A stretch of DNA of 64,000 nucleotides from the NCBI GenBank assembly GCA_016927835.1, contig JAFGMA010000235.1, forward strand, positions 1 to 64,000, in the 5' to 3' direction. Under the pieces are notes generated by a model. The model searched no databases. It was given only the letters and a program-made list of their open reading frames with translations, and was not told the DNA's origin. A program made the translations under genes and the position numbers. Within the stretch, counting starts at the first letter, position 1; every line of letters starts with the position of its first letter. This DNA comes from Candidatus Zhuqueibacterota bacterium (GTDB lineage Bacteria > Zhuqueibacterota > Zhuqueibacteria > Thermofontimicrobiales > Sulfurfontimicrobiaceae). Below are positions 43,602 to 51,225 of this stretch, piece after piece.

Positions 43602-45455
43602 TTAATGTATTGTTGTCAACACCTGATCTTCTTCCACTTCATGATTTTCTTTTACAACAATTTTTCCGACAATACCGTCAACGGGTGCGAGGATATTATT
43701 TTCTACTTTCATGGCTTCTATGACGAACATCGTGGCGCCTTTCGTTACCGGCTCGCCTTCGGCTGCAAGGATTTTTCGGACGACACCTTCTATCGCCAGC
43801 ACCGGTTCACCATCGAGTTTCTCTGGCTTTGGCTCGGTTGTGTCATCAGGTTTTGCGATAGCGGGCAGGGGCGTGCCGGCTTCGAACACCGGAATCACCT
43901 CGGTCAATACCTGCTTTCCGTTCACGATCACCATTGCCTTTGCAGGATATACAGTTACCGCTGCACCCGGCTTTTCGGCTTTGGTGCTCGTTTTCGCCGC
44001 GCGTTTTTCTTCCAGGTCTGCCTCAAATTTTTGTGCAGCCACACCTGATTTATAATCCCGATATTGCTCGGGATGCATTGCCAGTTCGAAGAGTTCCTCA
44101 TCATCCTGACCATGATCCCAGCCATTTTCCTGCATCTCTTTTTTGAATTCATCCAATTGATTGGGGTACAATTCCTGAGGAGTGCCCTCAAAAAACTCGT
44201 ATCCTTGTTCATTCGCCAATTCGATGAGTTCTTTGCTTAGCGGTCCGGGCAATTTTCCGGATTTGCCGGTGATCATGCCCCAGGTTTTGGTATCGATGCG
44301 ACTGAATCGCGGCTCCCCTTTGATGGCAAGTTCGACGTTGGAAAGCGCAGTGACCGCGACATATTGGCTGAATGGCGTAACCAGCGGCGGGTAACCCATA
44401 TCGTGCCAGGTTTTTTGCACTTCCTCAAAAAGCATAATCATGATCTGATCCAGCGAAAAAGGATCTTTATTGTTATTTTGCGCCCATTTATTCACGCGTT
44501 TCACGGTATCTTCGATCCAGCCCATCAGGCTGCCCATCATTCCCCCGGGCAAACCAGGACCGATCAAAAGCGAATTCATATAGCGATTCATGGGATTGAT
44601 ATAGAATCCGAGCCAATCATCGATGAATTTTTGAGTGAGTTCCCGGGCTTTCATGTAGGCAGACATATTCACTTCGGGAACTTCGATATCAGGAACGCCG
44701 CGCAGAATTTCGATTGCCGAGAGCAAATCAACATGCCCTGTGCCCCATGAAAGCGGCTGCATCGCAACATCGACGCAATCGGCGCCAGCCAGGACGGCTT
44801 GCAGAATACTCGCCGGAGCCAGTCCGGGCCCGCTGTGACCGTGGTATTGCACAAGCGTTTTGGGGTGGCTCTTTTTGATGCCGCTTACAATCTGCCCGAT
44901 CTGATACGGACGCCCGATACCTGCCATATCCTTGATGCAAATCTCATCGGCACCCATTTCCACCAGTACGTCAACGAGTTTGAGATAATAGTTCACCGTG
45001 TGCACCCTGGAATAAGTCAATGCGATACACGCCTGGGAAATCATCCCCGATTGCTTTGCATATTTGATGGAAAGCTCCAGATTGCGCGAATCGTTCAGTC
45101 CGCAAAAGCTGCGGGCGATGTCGACTCCCTGTGCCTGCTTCACTTTGAAAAATAATTCACGCACATCAGCGGGCACCGGGTACATTCGAATGCCGTTGAG
45201 CGCCCGTTCGAGCATGTGCGACTGGATTCCGCCTTCTTTCAATATTTTCAGGTACGATCGCAGGCTGTGGTTCGGATTATCACCATACAGCAGGGTAACC
45301 TGTTCGAATCCGCCCCCGTTGGTTTCAACCCGTTTCAAGCACCCCATATCGATGAATACCGGTGCAATTTCTTCGAGCTCGGTTTTTCTGGGCTGATACT
45401 TGCCGGAACTTTGCCACATATCACGATAGAGCAATGAAAATTCGATTCGTCTCAT
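43602..45455 (-). CDS. oadA: Divergent oxaloacetate/pyruvate carboxyltransferase with biotinyl domain
   Basis: 617 residues. The N-terminal part is a TIM-barrel carboxyltransferase: ICIKDMAGIGRP near 185 (metal-coordinating Lys), YHGHSGPGLAP near 217 (paired metal His), and MPYV/PLSWGTGH; the C-terminal half has the conserved MPGGM-like GGMMGSLM segment. The last 70 residues are a biotinyl domain with EAMKVEN (biotinylated Lys583). The familiar DAHQS active-site motif reads RDMWQS here, and the usual TSG after HTH is changed, so the substrate may not be oxaloacetate. It could be a related 2-oxo or acyl-CoA decarboxylase. AGGAGGG is 4 bases before the start. The start overlaps oadG by ATGA. 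Confidence 0.85.
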   Translation of the reverse strand: MRRIEFSLLYRDMWQSSGKYQPRKTELEEIAPVFIDMGCLKRVETNGGGFEQVTLLYGDNPNHSLRSYLKILKEGGIQSHMLERALNGIRMYPVPADVRELFFKVKQAQGVDIARSFCGLNDSRNLELSIKYAKQSGMISQACIALTYSRVHTVNYYLKLVDVLVEMGADEICIKDMAGIGRPYQIGQIVSGIKKSHPKTLVQYHGHSGPGLAPASILQAVLAGADCVDVAMQPLSWGTGHVDLLSAIEILRGVPDIEVPEVNMSAYMKARELTQKFIDDWLGFYINPMNRYMNSLLIGPGLPGGMMGSLMGWIEDTVKRVNKWAQNNNKDPFSLDQIMIMLFEEVQKTWHDMGYPPLVTPFSQYVAVTALSNVELAIKGEPRFSRIDTKTWGMITGKSGKLPGPLSKELIELANEQGYEFFEGTPQELYPNQLDEFKKEMQENGWDHGQDDEELFELAMHPEQYRDYKSGVAAQKFEADLEEKRAAKTSTKAEKPGAAVTVYPAKAMVIVNGKQVLTEVIPVFEAGTPLPAIAKPDDTTEPKPEKLDGEPVLAIEGVVRKILAAEGEPVTKGATMFVIEAMKVENNILAPVDGIVGKIVVKENHEVEEDQVLTTIH

Positions 45456-45730
45456 GATCCCTCCTGACTTTTTCTGATGTCAATGATTTTTCCCGGTACA
45501 CCCTGACCTTTCGTAGCATGGTAAACAGCGATTTGAATTGCCTGTTGTTCCTCCTTGGTAAGCGCTGAGATCGCATCCTTTTGAGGTGCAGATTGGGTTG
45601 CCAGAATTTCACCCGGCTTCGCTTCGTTTGGCAGAAACCAATGGAGCACTTTTGTTCCCATAAAAATCGCGGCTAAAACGAGAAACACAATTGGAAGTCC
45701 ATGAATCAATAGCTTCAATCCCTCGGTCAT
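45452..45730 (-). CDS. oadG: Oxaloacetate decarboxylase gamma-like subunit
   Basis: 92 residues from ATG 45730 (AAAGGAGGT 6 bases upstream; a longer frame to 45790 lacks it). It has one transmembrane helix (PIVFLVLAAIFMGTKVLHWF) near 12-31, then a short charged linker and a soluble tail. This is the layout of OadG, which tethers the carboxyltransferase to the membrane and links alpha to beta. Sequence identity to OadG is low; the assignment rests on size, topology and position. Its stop overlaps the oadA start by four bases (ATGA). Confidence 0.8.
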   Translation of the reverse strand: MTEGLKLLIHGLPIVFLVLAAIFMGTKVLHWFLPNEAKPGEILATQSAPQKDAISALTKEEQQAIQIAVYHATKGQGVPGKIIDIRKSQEGS

Positions 45731-46290
45731 ACGCGTACCTCCTTTCGAGTAGAAGTTTATTTTGCAGAAAATAGTAATTGATTCATTCAATTCCCAGTTG
45801 TCGGATGTTGAACAAATTGCTAATTTGGCAAAACCAGATTTCGATCGTCTGTGCCGGGGGAGGACACCGCGCGCCCTGGTAATCCTTTAATAAACAACTG
45901 GTGAACCAAACATCTGGTGATTCACATTTCTCAACAGTCAGTAGTTTTTGGCAGACTCAATGTTAATCTGAAAGACTGGTTTTTAAGCTTAATAGAATAA
46001 AACAGAAGAAAGAAAATGGCTGGACAAGATGCATTAATTTTATATTCGGATGCTGGTTGCCATTCGGTTTATTTCGAGCCATTTTGATAGCGCTAAGAAG
46101 GTGGGATAAAATAAAACCTGGACACATTTTGCTTAAATTAATTTTGAAAAAATAGCCACTTAAGAAATTCAAATGGGTAGCTTATTTTATCCCAGTTCCT
46201 GAAGCGACACGAATAACAAATTACTTGCTAAGAAAGGTCAAAATCTGAGGTAATACAATCTCGCGCCAATTTCGGCTTGCCTGGAATGAT
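45731..46290. other. Intergenic region, 560 bp
   Basis: Upstream of the sodium-pump operon; it should contain its promoter. It holds the second copy of MITE-like family 1 at 46102-46194. Otherwise no gene recognised. Confidence 0.45.
46102..46194. repeat. MITE-like element family 1, copy B
   Basis: About 93 bp with perfect inverted ends TGGGATAAAATAA and TTATTTTATCCCA. It shares TGGACA...ATTTTG, TAGCCACTTAAGAAA and AATGGGTA with copy A at 4852-4942. No open frame. It lies 96 bp after the stop of the TPR gene on the minus strand. Confidence 0.8.
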
Positions 46291-47403
46291 TTAACGCAAC
46301 CGCATCAATAGCCGTCTCAGGTGCTGATTATCTTTGAATTTTTTAACACCGTTGATTAGAATCGCTTTCGCCTGATCTTTCTGCTCGAGCCCGAGGTATG
46401 CCTGTGCGAGTTCATAAAAAAGAAAAGGATCGACAACATTGTTTTTATAGTCTGGTTCCAGCAGCGCAAGCGCCTTATGAAAGCGCTTTTGTTTATTATA
46501 GCTGGCTGCCAATTTGGTTTTGCGGAATAAATTTCTCGGATCGGCGGCAACCGCATCTTCGAGATACGAAGACGATTCTTCGACCATACCGAGCTCGCTC
46601 AACAATTTCGCGTAATAGCTTCTCAAAAACTGGTTATCTTTTTGCGAAGGCAGGCTCAGCAGTCTTTTCACTTCCCGAAGTATGGCTTCCCTGGATTTTT
46701 CAGCTTCCATACACGCTACCCATTGTGTAAACGCATAATCGTTTTTCGGGTCAAGATTGATTCCCTGTTGATAGCTCTCTTTTGCCAGATCGTTCTCGCC
46801 ACTCGCTTTATACAGATCACCCAGATTTTGATAAAACCTGGGTTCATTCGGATTTTTGAGCAGTGCTTCTTTCAAAAGATCGATTCCAATTGTCGGCTCC
46901 CCGGATTTCGCATAAGAATACGCCAGGCGCGTTATGAAATAGACATCATCCGGATTCAGGTGAAGGGCAGCTTCAAATAGATGGCATGCTTCCTTGTAAT
47001 CCTGATTTTTATACGCCAATTCTGCTAAAATCCCAAGAGCGAACCAGTTTTTGGGATTGCTGCTGATTGCCTGCTGTGCGTAATTTTTTGCCTGCCGATA
47101 CTGCTGCTGCAAGTAAGAGATATGAGCGATGTTCGAGAGATAAAAGTCATTTTTAGGTTCATTTTCCAGCAATTGCATAAAGCATGCAGCCGCTTTCGAG
47201 TAGTCTTTTTCCCGTTTCAGCTTGAAAGCTTCTTGCTTGAGATGTTCTATTGGGGTGGGATCAGTTTGTCTGGACTTCAAGGAAAATCCTTTCAATTCGT
47301 TATACGAATCACTGACGGGCGTATCTAAAATGAAAAGTTTTTTTGATAATCTATGCCAGGCTCTGAAATACCTGAGTACTGCTATTGCCCGGGACGATAG
47401 CAT
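46291..47403 (-). CDS. TPR-repeat protein
   Basis: 370 residues with no signal peptide. From about residue 55 it consists of eight to nine TPR-like units such as DYSKAAACFMQLLENEPKND, FALGILAELAYKNQDYKEA, YQNLGDLYKASGENDLAKES and DYAFTQWVACMEA. These build a right-handed superhelix for protein-protein interaction. No catalytic domain. AAGGTG precedes the ATG, and it starts three bases after the stop of the zinc dehydrogenase gene, so the two are surely co-transcribed. The link to that enzyme's job is unclear. Confidence 0.85.
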   Translation of the reverse strand: MLSSRAIAVLRYFRAWHRLSKKLFILDTPVSDSYNELKGFSLKSRQTDPTPIEHLKQEAFKLKREKDYSKAAACFMQLLENEPKNDFYLSNIAHISYLQQQYRQAKNYAQQAISSNPKNWFALGILAELAYKNQDYKEACHLFEAALHLNPDDVYFITRLAYSYAKSGEPTIGIDLLKEALLKNPNEPRFYQNLGDLYKASGENDLAKESYQQGINLDPKNDYAFTQWVACMEAEKSREAILREVKRLLSLPSQKDNQFLRSYYAKLLSELGMVEESSSYLEDAVAADPRNLFRKTKLAASYNKQKRFHKALALLEPDYKNNVVDPFLFYELAQAYLGLEQKDQAKAILINGVKKFKDNQHLRRLLMRLR

Positions 47404-47406
47404 TCA

Positions 47407-48354
47407 TCACACCTTCAGCAGCACCTTTAAAGCTTTACTATTTTGTGCAAATTCAAAAGCGGCTTCAATTTCATCGAATGGGAAAATTTCCGAGATGAGC
47501 TCTTTGGTTTTGATCAGATTCTTTGCAAGCAACCGCAATGCCGGACCAAATCGTCCGCAGCGCGATCCGATGACTGTGATTTCATTGATAACGAGTCCGG
47601 AAGCATCGAAAGAAAGCTCACCGTGATAGGTGCTTTTTAACACGAGCGTACCCCTAGGTTTGATCAACGCCAGGGCGCTGGCAAAGCCGGTCGCGTTGCC
47701 GGAGGCTTCGATGACCACGGGGAAGCGCCGATCAATGCCCGTTTCAACCAGGTGCGTCTGGATTCCGAAGCGTTCAGCGAGATCGAGCTTGCTGCGTGCT
47801 TTTCCGAAAACGTGAACATCGCATCCGACAAGCTGCATCACCTGGGCGATTAATAATCCCAACTTCCCGTCGCCAATCACGGCAACAGGTGTAGCAGGCA
47901 CGATATGCGTTTGCTCCAAAATTTCCAGCGCAGCAGCGAGCGGCTCCGTGAAAACTGCTATTTCATCGGGAACGGTCTGCGGAACTTCGAACAGGTTGGA
48001 TTCGGGCAACACCAGCTTTTCGGCGAAAGCGCCATTTCGGCGATAAATTCCCAGGGTGGAACGATTGGGACAATGGCGCGCCATCCCTTTCCGGCAGGCT
48101 TCACATTCACCGCAACCGGCATTTATTTCGCCCACGACGCGTTTGCCAACCCAGGATGCGGTTTCTGCTGCTTCCACGATTCCCACAAATTCATGCCCTG
48201 GAATGCCTTGAAATCCCATGTAGCCATTGACAATTTCAACATCTGTATTGCAAATCCCGATCATCGATACCCGGACGAGCGCCTCATTGTCATCGCGCAC
48301 CGGCTCAGGGACAGCTTGGAGAGTGAGTTTTTTTTCGAAGACTGCAGCTTTCAT
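47407..48354 (-). CDS. Zinc-dependent alcohol/polyol dehydrogenase (MDR superfamily)
   Basis: 315 residues, somewhat shorter than the usual 340. Catalytic zinc ligands: MIGICNTDVE near 32 and GHEFVGIVE near 53. Structural zinc: CGECEACRKGMARHC near residue 80-94. The cofactor fold has VAVIGDGKLGLLIAQVMQLVG near 158-178 and a later GRFGPALRLLAKNLI. Typical of threonine/sorbitol-type dehydrogenases. It oxidises an alcohol to ketone or aldehyde with NAD(P). Substrate unassigned. Co-transcribed with the following TPR gene. No clear ribosome site precedes the ATG. Confidence 0.88.
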   Translation of the reverse strand: MKAAVFEKKLTLQAVPEPVRDDNEALVRVSMIGICNTDVEIVNGYMGFQGIPGHEFVGIVEAAETASWVGKRVVGEINAGCGECEACRKGMARHCPNRSTLGIYRRNGAFAEKLVLPESNLFEVPQTVPDEIAVFTEPLAAALEILEQTHIVPATPVAVIGDGKLGLLIAQVMQLVGCDVHVFGKARSKLDLAERFGIQTHLVETGIDRRFPVVIEASGNATGFASALALIKPRGTLVLKSTYHGELSFDASGLVINEITVIGSRCGRFGPALRLLAKNLIKTKELISEIFPFDEIEAAFEFAQNSKALKVLLKV

Positions 48355-48433
48355 GATGTGCGATTTTCAGAATTATCAAAAATGAATTGCCATTCGTTTG
48401 GTTTTTCAATAACCAGAAATGGTGCAGCGCGCT

Positions 48434-49795
48434 TTATGCCATATTTTCGCTGGGCTTCAAATTTTTAGGCGCAGCTTGATGAAGTTCTTTTTCCCGAACA
48501 GGATCGAGGAACAATTTTTCCTGCACCAGCGATTTTTGCAACACTTCAATTCTTTTCTGTGTCATTTCAATATGCTGCGACATCTCATCCGGTGCATATT
48601 CGATGAAATGCTGATAGCTGTAAATCGCCTTTTCGATATAGCCGAGGTTATCGAAGAGCAGCGCCTGATTGATCCAGGCTTCGAACGCGTCCGATTTCAG
48701 TTTGAGCGCTTTTTCATAGCTCTTGAGTGCTTCCCGCGTACGTCCCAGTTTGTAAAGGGAAATGCCGCGATTATTGTATGCTTCGCTATAATCCGGCTTC
48801 ATTTTAATTGCTTTTTCATAGCTCAGAATCGCTTCTTCATTTCGGTTGAGCCGTGTCAGCGTATTGCCCCGGTTATACAGCGCCTGATAATGGGCGGGAT
48901 TCAGCGAAACAACCCGTTCAAAACATTGAAATGCTTCGGCGGCATTTTCCGTCTTGTTCAGGCAGAGCCCTTTATTGTACCATGCTTCAAGATTCGTCGG
49001 GGATATGTTTAGCGCAGTTTCGTAGCATTTGATCGCATCCGGGTATTTATGTTGTTTCATGAGAAGATTTCCCATCAGAAACCATACTTCATCCGTATCC
49101 GGCTGGCAGCGTTGGGCGCTGTTCAAGCAATCGAGCGCCGCGTTGAGTTTTCTGCTCTTCTCCAGCGCAATGCTTTGATTTATCCAGGCTTCATAAAAAT
49201 CGGGATTGAGCTTCAATGCTTTTTTGCTGCTTTCGAAAGCCCGCTCGAATTCACCCAGTTGAATGAGGACGCTGCTTCGATTCAGAAATACCACGCTTGT
49301 CGGGATATGATTCTCCGAAATCCGGTATTGCTTCAAGGCTTCCAGGTATTTGCATTCACCATACAGGGTGTTACCCCGCTTCCAGGCGTCCAGGGCATGG
49401 ATTTTGATTTCTTCGCTATAGCCATTTCGCCGCTCGAGCTCTTCTGAAAATACGGATTCCCGCGAAACTATTTTGCACGTTTCTGAAATTTTCAGAATAT
49501 GCTCGGAATTCATATCTTCATTCTTGCGGGATCGAGATGCTGGCAGAACACTTTCAGGGAAGCCGCGAAAGGAGATCAGGAAATCGAGAATCAGCAGAGA
49601 GAGGATGATGATCATGATAACCAGCGTCGTAATCCGGCTTTCAAAACCGCTCAATTCGAAGATAACCGCAATTGCAGCCACTGCGAATCCTGCCGTATTG
49701 ATGGGAATGAGTGCCTGTATCTTTAATTTCAATCCGAAATAAATTAAAAATACAAAAAACAAAGCTACCAACGAATTAATTATCACAAACATCAT
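48434..49795 (-). CDS. Membrane-anchored TPR protein
   Basis: 453 residues from ATG 49795 (AAAGGG 8 bases ahead; the longer frame to 49942 is not supported). Three hydrophobic helices occupy about residues 2-20, 25-45 and 52-70, then a linker and at least nine TPR units. Examples: YYEAWINQSIALEKSRKLNA, EVWFLMGNLLMKQHKYPDA, EAWYNKGLCLNKTENAAEA, QALYNRGNTLTRLNRNEEA and EAYNNRGISLYKLGRTREA. These lie in the cytoplasm or periplasm depending on topology. A scaffold function is likely. It is divergent from the SDR gene at 50171. Confidence 0.85.
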   Translation of the reverse strand: MMFVIINSLVALFFVFLIYFGLKLKIQALIPINTAGFAVAAIAVIFELSGFESRITTLVIMIIILSLLILDFLISFRGFPESVLPASRSRKNEDMNSEHILKISETCKIVSRESVFSEELERRNGYSEEIKIHALDAWKRGNTLYGECKYLEALKQYRISENHIPTSVVFLNRSSVLIQLGEFERAFESSKKALKLNPDFYEAWINQSIALEKSRKLNAALDCLNSAQRCQPDTDEVWFLMGNLLMKQHKYPDAIKCYETALNISPTNLEAWYNKGLCLNKTENAAEAFQCFERVVSLNPAHYQALYNRGNTLTRLNRNEEAILSYEKAIKMKPDYSEAYNNRGISLYKLGRTREALKSYEKALKLKSDAFEAWINQALLFDNLGYIEKAIYSYQHFIEYAPDEMSQHIEMTQKRIEVLQKSLVQEKLFLDPVREKELHQAAPKNLKPSENMA

Positions 49796-50170
49796 AAGCT
49801 TGCCCTTTGCAGTAAAGGCAGCAATGGTGTAATTAGCTATCACATCCTGTGCCGGTACAAAGCATTTTATCTTGAAAAATATAAATATAAGAACTTTTTT
49901 CCCATTTGTCAAGAAATAATTAGTTTTTAATAGCGTGCGCAAGAATATGTTATTTCAGGTTGATATTCGCAGGATTATTTCGTATATTCCGTACGATCAA
50001 ATTCCGAACCTGACTTTTCAATTATCGGCTATGCTTGAAATGGATACCTGGTTTCACTTTTTAAAGCTCAGGTATGCGCTTTCGGGAAGATGCTCGTTAA
50101 AACTGAAATTCAAATCGAAATCCCGAATACTCAATTCAATCTAGCTTTCATCTGCAAACAGGAGCAGGCG

Positions 50171-51199
50171 ATGCAAAAATCGAATTATTCTGTACCCATT
50201 TTAGACACCGAAGAGGCACTCATTCGCAAAATGACGACACCTTCCGCCGCGGTCAAGCAGGCAATATCCGAGCTGGCAGGCGAAATAATGATTCTAGGTG
50301 CAGGGGGAAAAATGGGTCCCTCGTTAGCTGAATTGCTGATTAATGCCGACGCCAGGGTGATTGGCGTCGATCTATTTCCGGATGAACGCGTCGAAAACTA
50401 TTTGGCGTCAAAAGCTGTACAAACGATCCGAACCGATCTGATGGAAGAAACAGCGCTGAATGAATTGCCCGAAACCGAGTACATCATCCTGATGGCGGGA
50501 ACAAAATTCGGTTCGTTCGGCAATGAGCCGTTTACGTGGGCGATAAATGCCATGCTCCCCGGCAGGGTGATGCATCGTTTTCGAAGTTCAAAGATCATCT
50601 ATGTATCATCGGGAAATGTCTACAAGTATACGCCTGTTGATTCAGGTGGCGCAACAGAGGAATATCCGGTCGATCCAATCGGTGAATATGCCCAATCGCG
50701 CCTGGGTGGAGAACGCCTGGTACAATTCTTCTCGGCGCGAAATGGTACGCCGGCGTGCATCGTGCGCCTGTTCTACGCATCAGAATTGCGATATGGCATC
50801 ATTCACGATGTAGCGCAGAAAATTAAATCCGGGCAGCCCATCGATTTGTCGATGGGATATGTCAACCAAATCTGGCAGGGAGATGCAAATGCGGCTCTCG
50901 CCCGGTTATTCCCGCTTTGTGAAAGCCCGGCGAAAACTATCAATTTGACCGGTCTTGAAACGCTATCGGTGCGAGATATCGCACTTCGAATCGGCGAAAT
51001 CATGGGGCGACAACCGACATTCATCGGGGAGGAACAGCCAACTGCATTGCTGGGAAATGCCGGTGAGATGGAACGAATATTGGGCGCGCCGCAAATCTCA
51101 ATCGATGAACTCATCGAATGGGTTACCTGGTGGGTGGAACACGACAAGAGCAGCCTGGGAAAGCCGACTAAATACGAATCGCGCACGGGAAAATTTTAG
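50171..51199 (+). CDS. NAD-dependent epimerase/dehydratase-type SDR
   Basis: 342 residues from ATG 50171, which has an AGGAGCAGG stretch just ahead; an earlier in-frame ATG at 50090 lacks one. The Rossmann motif is IMILGAGGKMGPSLAELL near 37-54, with GVDLFPDE next. The Ser-Tyr-Lys catalytic set is YVSSGNVYKY (Ser) and GEYAQSRLGGERL, where the Lys four after Tyr is Arg. C-terminal strands resemble nucleotide-sugar or UDP-glucose epimerase-like members. The Arg substitution makes catalysis uncertain. It stands alone; the 4 kb of TolB/TPR genes downstream are on the opposite strand. Confidence 0.85.
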   Translation: MQKSNYSVPILDTEEALIRKMTTPSAAVKQAISELAGEIMILGAGGKMGPSLAELLINADARVIGVDLFPDERVENYLASKAVQTIRTDLMEETALNELPETEYIILMAGTKFGSFGNEPFTWAINAMLPGRVMHRFRSSKIIYVSSGNVYKYTPVDSGGATEEYPVDPIGEYAQSRLGGERLVQFFSARNGTPACIVRLFYASELRYGIIHDVAQKIKSGQPIDLSMGYVNQIWQGDANAALARLFPLCESPAKTINLTGLETLSVRDIALRIGEIMGRQPTFIGEEQPTALLGNAGEMERILGAPQISIDELIEWVTWWVEHDKSSLGKPTKYESRTGKF

Positions 51200-51225
51200 C
51201 AAAACCCTTATCGCCGATAATTGAC

